DNA from: Ornithodoros turicata
Taxonomy: Eukaryota > Arthropoda > Arachnida > Ixodida > Argasidae
Assembly: GCF_037126465.1 (NCBI RefSeq)
Contig: NC_088205.1
Coordinates: 29,619,482-29,683,481 of the forward strand
Direction: 5' to 3'
Length of the DNA: 64,000 bases
Position numbers and translations under genes: made by a program
The notes under the pieces: generated by a model
Seen by the model: only the letters and a program-made list of their open reading frames with translations
What the model was told of the DNA's origin: nothing
The model's database searches: none
Shown here: piece by piece, positions 20,290-32,375 of the stretch
Numbering within the stretch: position 1 is the stretch's first letter
Layout: each line of letters starts with the position of its first letter

Positions 20290-22965
20290 AAATTGTATTG
20301 TGTTCGATTAGATTAAGGCTGCGTTCCAATACCCCGGTTAGTCGACTGCCTAGCGGTCTAACCGGAAGTGCCGCCATGTTAAATCTCGTTCCAAATCTCG
20401 CTAAGTCCGCTATTCAGTCGGCTACCGTCTAGTGCGCATCGATGCAGTCTAGTTATACGCCTGACCATCTGACAGCCGGGATGGAGACGCGCGTTGACGG
20501 TACCAGCGTGCCCGCTGTTTCTACTGGCTTTAAATGTAAAGTTGCACATAGTGGTATGTTTTTTAAAACTGCGTAGAGAGTTGCAACACATGTTTAGTTG
20601 TGAAGGTGACAGTTTATGCACTATTGGCCTACAAACTTAGCGCGTTAGAGTCCTGCTGCGCTTGCGCCGTACGCATTTCTTGCGTGAGCAACGAGATGGC
20701 GCCACAGGCGCCTCGGCTAGGCAAGCGTGTTCCAATAGTGACAAGCAAAGGGGTCTACTCAGCTGCCTAGTCAGGCGGCTTCGCGGGCGCGAGGTATTCG
20801 AACGCAGCCTAAGTCACGAAGATGATTTTATGATAGTTCAATGATAGATTATTTTTCTCTGTTGTTGTTTACGTGGCGCCGTTTAGAGTGTTCTCTGTTC
20901 TTCAGCGTTAAGTCTGTGCTATTCACAGTATTAGATTGTAATGTTTCTTGTTTTGATAGTTTGTTTCGTTATTGCATGTATCTGATGTTTGCGTGTGTGC
21001 TAGGAGCTGCAGGTTTGGCTCTCTATTAATGCTAGCTGTTGATTGTGTTGTTTCTCATTATTTCCTCCTATGCTATTCTAGCCTATGTTATTCACTTAAT
21101 AAGAAATTGATTAACTAAAAGTTGTGTAATGTTGGAATAATCAACTTATCTTCCCTATTGCGCTCGAAATATTCATAACTGTCACAAAACAGGCGTACGC
21201 CTCCCGTCTTCAACAAATCAGGGCAGATATTATTAGAACTGGTTGTTGGCTAGGAGCGTGCTGTGCGGTGAAGTTCATTTTTAATATATCTATTTTCTGT
21301 GTTGGATTCAAAAAACAAAGTCAGGTTTGTAGAGTCTCTTAGAATGAAAATTGTATGGTGTTCGACTCGATTAAGTCACGAGGATGATCTTATGATAATT
21401 AAATGATAGATTATTCTTCTCCTCTGTTGTTTTGATTAAGAGTGTCTTCTTTGATTAAATATGGTGTTATAGATTTTATTTCCTCTTGTGTTCGTGTCGT
21501 TCTTGTCGTTCGTGTCCCGTGGTCTTCCAGGGTCTCTGCTGTTCACAATTAATTACATACAACTATCAGAACTTTCCGCTATTGCAATGATGGTTCTCAC
21601 ATATAGGAATATTAGACTTTTTATAATACAACTTGTAATTTTGATTGTAATCATATTGATTAAGAATATCTCCTTTGTAGTGGTATAGATTTTATTTCCT
21701 CTTGTGTTCGTGTCGTTCTTGTTCCGTGGTCTTCCAGGGTCTCTGCTGTTCAGAATTAATTACATACATCTATGGGCACCCCTCTTCAACAAATCAGGGT
21801 AGATATCATTCGAGCTGATTGTTGGCTAGGAGCGTGCTATGCGGTGAAGTTCATTCTTAACATAACTATTTTCTGTGTTGGATTCATGAAACAAAGTAAG
21901 GTTTGTAGTGTCTCTTAGATTGAAAATTGTATAGTGTTCGATTAGATTGTGTCACGAGGATGATTTTATGATAGTTAAAATGATAGATTATTCTCCTCCT
22001 CTGTTGTTTTAATTAAGATTATCTTCTTTGGTTAAATATGGCGTTATAGATTTTATTTCCTCTTCTGTTCGTGCCGTTCTTGTCATTCGTGTCCCATGGT
22101 CTTCCAGGTTCTCTGCTGTCCACAATTAACTACATACATCTATCGGCACTTGTAATTAAAGCTCTACTATGGTGGTCACATATAGGAATATTAGATTTTT
22201 TATGATAAAACTTGTAATTTTGATTGTAATCGTATTGATTAAGAATATCGTCTTTGTAGTGTTGTAGATTTTATTTCGTCTTGTGTTCGTGTCGTTCTTG
22301 TCATTTGTGTCCCATGGTCTTCCATGGATTCAAGTATGGTTGATATTAAAATGTGTCTTTTTCAGATTATCCAGTGTGGCCGCAGTATTGAATGTATTAT
22401 TGAATGCGAATGTAGTGTCATATAATAATAAGTCATTTTTCAGGTCGTTGGTGCGGGGGGCTCCGTAATTGAACAATTGGTAAGCAATTTGATGAATGTT
22501 GATATTATGATTTCTTTCAGAATCTGATGACTTGAAATATTAATAGTGAATAAATTTTGTATATTCTTTACACGTACTGTCCTGTATTGTTTCTTCTGTT
22601 TCAGGTTGTGAAGGTTTTTCGGCTGGGTTTTTCTCCTTCACCTGATTGGCATCACAACTGGCAGCACTATTGGCATTACAATTGGCAATAGAATTGGCAT
22701 TAATAAATATAGTTTCACTTGTACTTTTGTGTATGGCTATCCTTTGCATGTCTATACTTGCATGTAAACTGCACACCTGTTGTAGCGGGGGGGAAATTGT
22801 AAGGGAAGTCGGCCCAGGTGGAAAAATGGCAAAAGAAGTCGGCCCATGCTGAAAAATACGCTACGATAAGCGCACGCGCAGCCCTCCGAGCACGCGCCGC
22901 CCACCGGAAAGCGCGTGACTCAGGGGTCAACGGCACAGGGTCCAGGGGTCCAGGTTGCCAACTCT
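20290..22965 (+). repeat. Composite repeat, copy 1
   Basis: At least two and a half diverged units of about 580-600 bp (near 20290, 21240, 21820) contain GTTGGCTAGGAGCGTGCT, GTGAAGTTCATTTTTAA, ATTTTATTTCCTCTTGTG and TGGTCTTCCA blocks. They are followed by a right part (22560-22965) with TTTTTCGGCTGGGTTTTTCT, AATAAATAT, CACACCTGTTGTA and AAGTCGGCCCA blocks. All of these recur in the same order at 34975-39840, where the left part has amplified into a satellite. The element has no coding capacity that I can see, and its mechanism of spread is unknown. Confidence 0.75.
20317..20809. mobile_element. Harbinger-type MITE, 493 bp
   Basis: Terminal inverted repeats GGCTGCGTTCSAATACC are flanked by TAA at 20314-20316 and 20810-20812. 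The neighbouring unit of the same composite repeat has the uninterrupted site GATTAAGTCACGAGG at 21372-21386. That is a true empty site and confirms the three-base duplication. The interior is non-coding. Confidence 0.9.
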
Positions 22966-24235
22966 CATAAGTCGTATACTACTCATGCTGAGTCTTGCGA
23001 ACATTTCCACCTCAAGCTAAATGACGAGTTCTCTTACAGGTTGCATGTCTCATCTGAGAACAGAATCAAAAAGCAGTCACGGTTTGCACTGTCAACATCA
23101 ATGTATCAGACCCTATGTGGTGCACATCTTCAAATAGTAAAAGCACAATTCCACTAGAGAGTAAGCCTAACTCAACAAGGTAGAGTGGCTGTTTCGTAAA
23201 TCGTATACTTAATCTACATGAGAACTTCCATGCAATAGAATTCTCAAAAAATAATAAATGGCAATCTTAGCTGCAAACAAATGAGGCGTACGAAGGGCAG
23301 TAGCGAAATGAAAATCGTTTCGTACCTTATACTTTTCTGCGATTCTAGGATGTCCTAGGAGCATCTCGCGGACAGTCTCCGTAGAGTTTCCCGTCAGGGA
23401 TCATTTGGGGATTCCTAGACTCGTCCTACACGGGACGTGGACGTTGGAATCGATATAGGATATCCCCGCGCGGGTTATCATGTGTTGTATGTGCTCTATC
23501 ATGTGTTCTATGTGCGACTGGAAGGCGACAGCCACAGCGGGCTCGCAGCAATTACTTGCCATTGCGCAACACCGGTGACGTAACGGGGCACAGAAGTGCG
23601 CTCTAGAGGTGTGCGTCGCCGCACCGATACCGCAAGAGAAGGCCGTGGCAAGAGCCCGTACACGTTCTTTGTATTGGTTAAATCCGAAATATAACTCTGC
23701 TTTTTCCGACAGTCGTCCATTCAGAGCATGCTGCCATTTGTACTTAAAGGGACCGAAAAGTGAAAAATAACCCCCATATTTTTGCCCACTCTCGTGCACG
23801 ACATCGTTGTTTGATAAGACCCAGAAAGCATTACTTCTCAATTCGGCATATTTTTTACGTATAAATATTTTGAAGATTGCCGGAACTTGGACGGTGCTGC
23901 AAGCGAACGGCGAAAAAGAGCAACTTGGGTTTCGGGTCAGGGCTCCCAGAGATTGGTCAACCCTTACCACGTGAGAGTTGATTTTGTAGAGAACAAAAGT
24001 TCACGCACATTATCTTACAGCTAACCGACATTTAAAAAATGACGCTCACTTCCATAGCTTTTACGTTAATAAAGCATTCAGCTACTTCGCCGCTACGAGC
24101 TACGATCCGCCGCGCCATCTGCAAGGCCATCTGTGTTATCGCGTTTATTGTTTACGTCGTGGGTGGTCATGTTGGTCGCGCGAAGCACAAAGTATAAGTG
24201 AATGACATGTTCGTGGCTGTTGTGTCAATTATTCG
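22966..24235. other. Unassigned DNA with word array and edge motif
   Basis: GGATATCC/GGACGT words occur at 23345-23470. CTAGAGGTGTGC at 23603-23614 is the complement of an edge motif also found at 27573 and 62887. TTAAAGGGACCGAAAAGTGA (23744-23763) has inverted relatives near 27351-27371 and 27775. The overlapping minus-strand 189- and 70-codon frames have no domain I recognise. Confidence 0.45.
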
Positions 24236-24247
24236 AGAGACCTACAT

Positions 24248-24747
24248 ATGCCTGGTGTAGTTTTGGTGTTGGGGGATGCAAAAATCATGTTCGTTCACCA
24301 TCGGCGGCGGGCGTTTTCTACCACAAGATTCAACAGGAGAGTGCGCGAAAACGAATGTGGTTCGAAACACTCGGTTATTAGATGTAGCAGTCGTGTCGTG
24401 TGTGCTGAGCTCATTTTGCTGCCGATGACTACGAATATGCTGTAGAAGGCGAATTGCGAAGACGTAACGATTGCACGGATGCTCAGTACCCAGTGATTTT
24501 GGTTCACCGAGGTGACGAGTTCAACACAACGTCTTAGGTACGTACAGGCGTCACACATGTATAAATTATAATATAGCGATGACGTATTCCATTTAACTTA
24601 TGTTATCCTACTTGTCCCGTACTCAACATTGTCAACATCAATAAATTTAATTTTAGGGGCCTTCCAGTGTTGAAGTGGCGCAAGACTGCTTCGTGTGTGT
24701 GTGATCCAGGCACTCAAGTTGACATGACAGAAATAGCTGAAAGCAGG
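24248..24747 (+). other. Weak exon-like candidates
   Basis: An ATG at 24248 opens a 65-codon basic frame. An exon-like piece ends at a donor near 24538 (CTTAG|GTACGT). A second runs from an acceptor near 24652 (ATTTTAG|GGGC) to AGCAGG|TATGC near 24747 and is open in the phase that fits. No product is recognised and no homology is claimed; it could be chance. Confidence 0.2.
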
Positions 24748-27395
24748 TATGCAAAGTCCACAGATGGAAGCACTAGATTTGTTGCAGACTTTGTGACATT
24801 TTTTTTTAGTCTTTGGACAGTTGCAGAACATTAGTATGACGTCAACAATAGGAGAAGAAACCGATGAGTACTACTAGCTTGTTTGAAGGGTACAAGAATA
24901 CTTCCTGTTGAGGTGTAGTTATGACTTCATGACTAAGGAACGCTAATTAATTTTCTAGAGAAGCTTCCTCTACACTTGAATGCCCTATGAAACAGCGAAC
25001 GTTCATTGTCTTTGAAGCCCCACTACTGGAATTGTTCAATATGTGTCAGAGCTGTAGTGAGCCATGCAAGGTTATCACATCATATTGGTCCTAAATTTGC
25101 AGAGTTCCCCTTTCTCGGACGCAACTGTCATTTCTCTTTATTGCACTTCAGATCCTACCTTCTGAGAGATTAGTGTGGTTCACCATACACTGCATGGGCA
25201 CTGCCTTTCTCTACTCATGCTTTCGGTTTCTTGTTCTGTTGAATAAATCTTCACTTGAGTTTGCAGCCAGCACGCTGTCTACTGTGTTTGGCCCTCATCT
25301 ATATTGATGTGCTATAACGGTATAGCACATCAACATGCCAACAACCTACCAACAACTACCAAACAACCTTGCCTAGTCCTACTTTTGGATGGAAACTACA
25401 CGATGTGGTAACATCCACATATATAAAGTTTTAGTCGACAGAGATTTGCTGTTTTTGTACAACCTTCATTGTACATTTCTTTTGTCTCACTTAGCATGCC
25501 TGAAGAAAATTTCTCATCTTCATCAAGATTATAGTTCCTGTAATCTTTTCACCAACAGAGAATACAAAAGTGAACAAATGGTAAAATATAACAGCTTGTT
25601 AAATTCAAAAGGAAAAGACAAAACTGTTTATACGTCTCTTGTTTATTTTGTTGCAGGTTTTACAACTCTATCAAGTACGTCAAAACATCAGAGGGCAGGA
25701 AGTCCTACTCTGTTTCCTAAATCCCTGGACAATAAATAAGAAAGATATAGTTTGAGTTGTGACAAAACGTTGCTTCTGCTCTTATATTATATTTCAATCA
25801 AATGTTACGATGCATTTGTAGTGTACACTGAAGCCAGTTTCAATTTGCAGGGCTGTCCAAAGTACTTTACAAAAGTACATCTCAATTACAATAACAGAGA
25901 ACTTATGCAATAAAGTATTTAGCCTTTTTGAGTACTATGCACACCAATGGTGCATGGTTAACTTTGAACCCAGATCAAGGGTTAATAATAATTGAAGTCA
26001 GCCCTCAAGTCCTCCTTTACAAATGTTAGTTGGTGACGTGATAATGAATCAGTCACAAGTACTCCGTTTAGCAAAACAGAGTTAATTAAGTGTTAAATCC
26101 CGATCTTGGTTCAAATATTAATTGACATTTGGAAATGTGGTCACTAAGAAGTGTACTAAAAGGTTATGAACACAGTTCAGCTGAATGACACTGATGAAAA
26201 TTATCTTACTTACTCCTCACATATACAATTGAGACATGAGTATAACCTAGAAATATATCTAACGCCCACAGGTTACTTAACCCTCCAGGAACAAACTAGT
26301 ATTATAATATGCTGTGACAGCAAAGAAAAAGGAATGAGAAAAACTTGCAGCAAGCACGAAATGAAAATATGCTGACATCAACATTTCTACAAGTCTGCTA
26401 ACTGATGGGAAAGCATCCCTAATTGCATGCATGACGCAGATCGAGAACCAGTGGAGTACTTTCTATTGTATTTTCTCGGAGCACCCACTATCCTTCTTGT
26501 GAATGGAAGACCTCCTCCAACCAGGTGGTAGAACGGAATTTCCTGTAGAAATAAGGGTTTTCCGTCCAGTTTGCTGTTCAAGCAGCGCGTAAAGACCACA
26601 CGGCGCTGCCGTGTATATTGCCATGCTCTTCGGTTTCTCGGATGTATGTAAAAGACACCTGCAGTACTTCGGTGTCAAGGCACAGTATTTCAAAATATTC
26701 GTTAGTTCTGATACAATTATCTGTCTGCCTTCCACACGCATTCTCTACCTCTCAGCAGCAAAAACCGTAGTATCCATCCGTAGTATCCGTCGGTTTGCAT
26801 TTCACACATGAACACCTGCACGACGAAAAAACAGCGCTTGTTTCGGCTTACACAAGTGCTTCTCCCTGATACATGGAAATTTCACAAATCAGTCCATGTT
26901 CACGGCACGGTGAGCTACTGCTGAGGACGAGTGTGACTCCGACTAATCTCTGGACGAGGAATCTTCTGCTGCGAACAACACACTTTCCACCACCCTAACG
27001 CATGAACAACACTTCTGTGTGAGCGACAGTTCTCGAATGCGGAATTCCAGCGCACTCATGTTCAAGAGGCTCGACATTCTCGACGTAGAAAGTGGTCACA
27101 AATGCCCACTGCCATTTTCGTTTTCGCCGGATTAGCGCCCGGAAGTGCGCGTGTTACATGGGTCCTCGACAGATGGCGCGGGGTCATGCAATTGTTGACA
27201 GACTGCTCGGTTTCCTACTAGGTCCCTGGACATGCAATTATGGAAAATTCGATTACAGAAAAACTACAGCGATTTCAGCGGAGTTCTTTGATATTTGAAC
27301 TTTTGAAAGTTCAAGCTTTTCGCTGAACATAAAGTTTCGATAGGTTTATATTCACTTTTCGGTCCCTTTAAAAGCTTCGAAACTTAGTACTTGAA
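24748..27395. other. Unassigned intergenic DNA
   Basis: No gene or element recognised. It contains a perfect 13-bp-stem hairpin at 25304-25333 (separate entry). AATAAA signals near 25240 and 25735 could end transcripts, but no matching coding region is visible. Confidence 0.4.
25304..25333. repeat. Perfect short hairpin
   Basis: TTGATGTGCTATA is followed by the loop ACGG and its exact complement TATAGCACATCAA. Confidence 0.8.
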
Positions 27396-27870
27396 AGACT
27401 ATAAAACGACGGCATCGTGTTCACGCCGCACTTTTACATAACACTTACAGAAGCGGGACGAAGGCGGAGAAGGGTCACGGCGATAGAAGCAGATCGGCGT
27501 GGCGCCGCTGACGCCGCCGCCGCCGGCAAAAAAAACAGGAGATGCGCCGCCGCCGCCAAAATTGCCCTCGGTGCACACCTCTAGTGCGGTCCGTACAGTT
27601 ACACCATCGACGGGAGAATGTGGGCGGGAGAGGAGGAACACGGAAGAGACACTTCAAGCGCGCGCTTCTCACACAGTGGAGCGATTTCGTCCGGAAAAAT
27701 TGGTGGCATATTAGTTTCTCGGCGGGAAGAACAGACTCCAGCGAAAAAAAAGTATGGGGGTTCGGGAAATTTCATAGTCCCTTTAAGAAAGGTGACGGCG
27801 AAGATGGCTCGCGTGCCGTTTCTGCCACTTAGTTCTTCCATCAGATCCGTCAAAGAAGCCTTATGATAGG
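27396..27870. repeat. GC-rich CGCCGC array with GCACACCTCTAG edge
   Basis: CGCCGCCGCC words fill about 27500-27560 and stop at GCACACCTCTAG (27573-27584). Further on, ATGGGGGTTCGGG..AGTCCCTTTAAG (27753-27786) is an inverted relative of 23744-23790. The three overlapping GC-rich frames are compositional. Confidence 0.5.
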
Positions 27871-28099
27871 ATTAAAGTAGCACAGAAGTCATTTAACACC
27901 CGGTTTTCTTCTTATAAAGCTGTTAAATGTCAGCTATGCCGATATCCCAAATAGTCGAAGCGGTTGTGATATTCTGAAAGCCCACATCCAGCTCTCCCCA
28001 AAATGCACCTTCATTCTCTCAGTTCGGTACAGTACCATGTCAAAAAAATAGATAATTCATTCCGAAACACACATGTGCGCAGCCTTTTCTATGACGTAG

Positions 28100-28412
28100 A
28101 TGCACCCGAACGGGCATTGTGACGTGTACGCGCATTCGTACTTGTCAGTGGATTCCAGCTACGGCTTCTCGCGGCTTCACGTATCTGTGCTTGAAGATGG
28201 CGGACAGCCGGGTTCCACCGTTCCGCGATAAGTAAACAGTGCAGCAGCTGCGAACTTATTCGCGAACTAACCTCTGTGCGATGTTATGACTGGAATTCGT
28301 CGTAGTCTTTTGTGAGCACGTACAATTTGTATTAAGTCGCGTCTGCGTTAGCCCCTTTACAGCACTTGCCCATTGTAGAGACTGACGTTTCGACAGCCGT
28401 TTTAGCAAGAAA
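28100..28412 (+). promoter_or_regulatory. CpG-rich promoter-like stretch
   Basis: A moderately CpG-rich segment with GAAGATGGCGGAC at 28193-28205, a YY1-type motif common at metazoan transcription starts. It lies just upstream of an ATG-initiated short frame. This is composition and motif only. Confidence 0.25.
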
Positions 28413-28586
28413 ATGTCGACAGCGTTTTATTCTTGCAGGAAAAAATTGTGCTATGTATTTGAGAAACCGCATACTGCAATGGACAAGTTTTATGTACGAT
28501 TTAGCAATGTGCAACACCGTCGACGATGGTATGTAACGACGAGAGTCGTCAAACGAAATACAAATCACATTTTAAACTCTTTGTAG
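28413..28586 (+). other. 57-codon ORF or first exon, unassigned
   Basis: The ATG is in reasonable context (AAGAAAATGT). The frame is basic and aromatic, with a donor-like CGATG|GTATGT near 28502, so it may be a first exon truncated by reading through. No family recognised. Confidence 0.22.
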
Positions 28587-29450
28587 GATTCTGTGCATTT
28601 TCCAGAAGCTTTCTTTGAATCACACACTCCCATGTCACGCTGCGTTGTGTGGCACGCTACAAACTACTGCATTTTATGTCTAACATCTGGATATTGTTTG
28701 TAATGAGCACCGTAGCACAAAAACATGCACACAAAAGCTCCAGAAGCCATGTGCTTGCACACTATGCAGACGCAAAAGTAGTACCAGAGCACATATTGCC
28801 ACTTAGAAATGGTGTTTTTAGAAATGTGAGGTCTGAAGGGTTAAGCCATAGCATAGATCCTAGAAATCAGGTGTACCTTATCATTCTGTAGAGTGCTGTT
28901 TCAATTCACAACTCAGCCCATGGGGTGTAAAAGTGTTAGAGGTAATTATGTGACTTGTCGTCCTGGTGACATCACTGGCCAGCCTCGGAATTAATTCCCT
29001 GCTCAGGAATTATTGTACAAATCACTTTGTATGTAATATGTATCATGTAGGACATGATAAGCAATATGTAAGTTGCAACCCTGTCTGCAGCATTCTCGAT
29101 TGCCTCTTACCTTTACAGTTAGAGACACGTTACCAAACCATTTGCAAAGGGTACTCTTACAGGAGCCGTGTAACTTGGGTTTTTAATTGATAAAGTTTAT
29201 AAAAAAATAAGTATACAATAAGTAATATAAAATTTATATAAAATAAAAAATAAAATTTATAAAAAGAATTTATAAAAAATAAAGAAAAAGGCTCTATGGA
29301 AGCAATGCGTTAGCATACCCAGTGCACATGAAGCACAATTATATATGCTTAGACATCATCTAATTAATCTTCTGAACCATATGTGTGGCTGCATACGAAA
29401 TTTTTCATGCGCATGCTCTACCTTCCTATTCCTACATGTGCACACGAATA
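28587..29450. other. Unassigned DNA, AT-rich at the end
   Basis: Nothing recognised. 29184-29290 is a low-complexity AATTTATAAAA tract. Confidence 0.5.
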
Positions 29451-29454
29451 ACAG

Positions 29455-29572
29455 TGTAGCGCGATCCAAGAAGGGACAACCGGGAGCCTCGGAAGGTCAA
29501 TCGAAAGTGATTTATTCGCAGCGCACGGGGACCGTGCTAAGCTCGGTGCGCGGCGATGACGATGATGCTACA
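29455..29572 (-). repeat. Gypsy 3' LTR
   Basis: Starts TGTAGCGCGATCC and ends GATGCTACA on +. It matches 30970-31086. Confidence 0.9.
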
Positions 29573-29594
29573 TAGCCCCCCCGCTGGAGGAGAG

Positions 29595-30345
29595 CTATAG
29601 TCTCCAAGTGACTGTCTTGGGTGAAGGGCTGGATGGGGGATGCGAGGGTGGAGAGAAACTCGCCAAGGCTTCAGCAGAAAGGTCCGGATTCAGAACATGG
29701 GCCGGCTTTAGTCTGTCGTTAGAGACAGTCTCCTCTCTGCCGTTGACCCTGATGATCGAGGTCTTGGGGGTTCTCGAGAGAACGGGATGAGGCCCAGTGT
29801 ATGGCGGTTGCAGAGACCTGCGTACGGCGTCGGTCCGCAGGAACACGTGGGAGGAGTTCATGAGGTCGGGGCTGACGTAGGGAGACTGGTTGTGCCGCTC
29901 GCGAGGCGGGGAAGGTCGAAGGCAGCGGAAGGCTTGCTGCAGCTTAACGAGGTAGGCTGCCGAGTCACCTGGGGAAGGCGTGGTCTGTGAAGCGTAGAAC
30001 TCCGACGGCAAGCGAAGCGTGGTGCCATAGACTAATTCGGCGGGGGAACAATTGAGTTCGGCATGCAGGGCCGTGCGGATGCCTAGAAGCGCGACCGGAA
30101 GCGAAGAAACCCATTCGGCTGTGTTTCCAATGCACATGAGGGCGGCCTTCAGGGTGCGGTGGAAGCGTTCTACAAGGCCGTTAGTTGCAGGATGGTAGGA
30201 AGTCGTCCGGAGACGCGAGCAGCCGAGGAGCTTCGTGAGGGCGTGAAAAAGGGCGGACTCGAATTGTCTTCCCCTGTCGGTGACGATCTCCGAGGGAACG
30301 CCGAAACGTCTCCTCCATGGCATATCTCCTACGCCTATCTCCACG
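29595..30345 (-). pseudogene. Ty3/gypsy integrase, 5'-truncated
   Basis: An open frame to the TAG at 29595-29597 carries the second half of an integrase core: VTDRGRQF with the second catalytic Asp, then YHPATNGLVERFHR with the catalytic Glu. A C-terminal GPY/F-type module follows (YTGPHPVL and GREETVSNDRLKPA). The HHCC zinc finger and the first Asp are missing because the internal deletion joins the leader to the middle of the core. What remains is intact but cannot be catalytic alone. The stop lies about 22 bases before the 3' LTR, so integrase was the last pol domain, the usual Ty3/gypsy order. This contrasts with the element at 31878-43829. Confidence 0.9.
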
Positions 30346-30969
30346 CCTATCTCCATGGCCGCGCCGGTGGAACTGAAGCCGGTGCTCCACGCGCGTGGCC
30401 ATCGTTGTCGTCGTTGTCGTCGTCCGCTACAGGGGTCCCCCGGCCGTCAGATGCGTTGCGGACGCACCGCAAGAACAGGGAACAGCGGGAACAGGGGCAC
30501 GGCACACGTTGGCGGCGTTTCAGAGGGGATGAAGACGGGAACAGCATCCGTGTGTAGGTAGTCATCCCTGTGGTAGGTGTGGACGGGAACAGCGATCCGT
30601 CGCAGAGAGAGTGAGGCGCTCGGTGTCGTGGTCCTGGGGTGCCGCGACCGGCACGGGAGCCGAAGCTCGATAGTCCCAGGTGGAGTGAGTGAGGTGCCGA
30701 GACGGGCTTAAGTGTGCCGAGGCGTCGGCTGCCGCGACTGCCGCAACCGGCAGGTGAGCGCAAGGCTCGAGTGTCGCGGCCGGCAGTGAGAAGCGTGAGA
30801 AGACTTGAGCGAAGAGAGAAGCGTAGGTGAGAGAGAGCGAAGAGTGCGGTAGGAGTGAAGGTGGGCCGTGTGTGCCGGAGGTAGTGCTGCTCGATGGCGT
30901 GGTCAGAAATTTGGGATGGTGAAGGGCCGAATTGCTCCGGACGTGATGTTCTTTGTCCGGGTCACCAAA

Positions 30970-31086
30970 GTAGCGCGATCCAAGAAGGGACAACCGGGAG
31001 CCTCGGAAGGTCAATCGAAAGTGATTTATTCGCAGCGCACGGGGACCGTGCTAAGCTCGGTGCGCGGCGATGACGATGATGCTACA
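30970..31086 (-). repeat. Gypsy 5' LTR
   Basis: Direct repeat of 29455-29572. It is bounded on the inside by the primer binding site and outside by ACAG. Confidence 0.9.
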
Positions 31087-31090
31087 ACAG

Positions 31091-31877
31091 TGAATATACA
31101 TGAAGTGGCAAAAAGCAATGTTAGACGCTACCATCATTGTGCCCCTTTAACTTTTCCACATTTATGTCTGGTGAACAGGGAATATCTCACTAGAAAATAA
31201 GACATTTGTGCATTGTTTGGCAAGCAAATAAATATATTTATTTACATTTTCCATCAATCAACAATGTTGTGACCTGGTGCAAATACTAATGTCAACAAGG
31301 AAAGTACTTACAAATTATTCCTATGTACTCAAATGCAGATATGACAATTCTCTTTTTGTACCTCAGCACAGTACAGTTTCAAAATTAACAAACTGCACAG
31401 CATCAGCAATCTTAAAGTATCTCAAGAGGGGAATCACATAAAGCTCCAATAATAGACTGTGAAAACAAAGCTCCAAAGAACAAAGTACTTCGAGAAAAAT
31501 CTGAATAATCGGTTGCCGTTGTGATATGTACTACTATGCAGAGTTCATGAATGGAACATGTTACCTCATTGCATTGCCTCCATGTGAGCACTAGAACAGG
31601 CAGGTTTTTAGGTCACTCTTTTCGTGTTTTTCTATTGTCTTTTTTTGTTTTCTGTTTTTGCAATAGCAATCATGGCCATAGTGAAACACAAGCAGCCAAG
31701 GACAGGATGAGACATCTACAATGCGACTGCTAGCTCTCAACTGATATATTTATTAGCAGACTCTGGAATATACACATATATGCTGCTAAGCAAATGACAA
31801 TTTAACCAATAGAATAACAGACAAGAAAAAATGGTTATATATCTCCCCCTCTCCTCATTCTATTTCACAGGCAGCCC
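31091..31877. other. Unassigned DNA flanking the Gmr1-like element
   Basis: No gene recognised. GCCATAGTGAAACACAAGCA and the following 11 bases (31675-31705) recur inverted at 44002-44032, beyond the other end of the LTR element. Confidence 0.5.
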
Positions 31878-32358
31878 TGTAAAGGTTAAACCTGTAACTA
31901 CGAAAACATTTTAATTTTCGCCTCCATCGTCGCCAGACTGAACGACCAGTTGAATAACTCTTTGTGCTCGCTCGCGACAGCTGCTCTTCTTGGAACTCCG
32001 CCACTCGTGACCTATAGTTAATGTTACCAATTAGACGGTTGGTTTCGCTTTCTTTTGAATGTTTTGATTGGCGCTACCATGTTGGTGGGCAGCGGCCAAT
32101 TTTGGTCTTTATAAGCGGACACCCGCTAATTTGCGACAGCTCGAGCGGGGACTTTCACCACCGGAACGTCTGGGCCCTTGTCACGTTCACGTCCCCCGAG
32201 TTCTTAATCAGTAAGTCTTTGCCTTGATTTGTATATGCCTTGTATATATTTATATTAAATATTGTTGCTCTTGAGTTATCCCTCTCGTCGGACGTCTCCT
32301 GCAAGCGGCTACCGTACTCGCAACACATCACCGAACCTCTCTACGGAAAGTAGAAACA
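31878..32358 (+). repeat. Gmr1-like 5' LTR
   Basis: It starts TGTAAAGGTTAAACC and ends about AGTAGAAACA. It matches 43388-43829 closely but lacks about 145 bp present in the 3' copy (about 43520-43665). It contains TTTATAAGCG (32108) and AATATTAAATATTG sequences that could serve as TATA and poly(A) regions. Confidence 0.82.
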
Positions 32359-32362
32359 TTAC

Positions 32363-32375
32363 TGGCGCAGCCGAC
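32363..32375 (+). promoter_or_regulatory. Primer binding site
   Basis: TGGCGCAGCCGAC lies four bases after the 5' LTR, typical of a tRNA-primed retroelement. Confidence 0.7.

Larger units (their letters stand above)
29455..31086 (-). mobile_element. Internally deleted Ty3/gypsy element
   Basis: LTRs of 118 and 117 bp (29455-29572 and 30970-31086) look identical apart from one terminal base. Target duplication ACAG lies at 29451-29454 and 31087-31090. Transcription is leftward: the primer site TGGTGACCCGGAC is just inside the right LTR (about 30955-30967) and a G-rich polypurine tract sits beside the left LTR near 29578. Gag, protease, RT and RNase H are absent; a degenerate GC-rich leader runs straight into integrase. 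LTR identity implies recent insertion, mobilised in trans. Confidence 0.92.

Noticed and set aside
23401..23970. 189-codon minus-strand ORF
   Set aside because: It overlaps a word array and a dispersed repeat edge; no family recognised.
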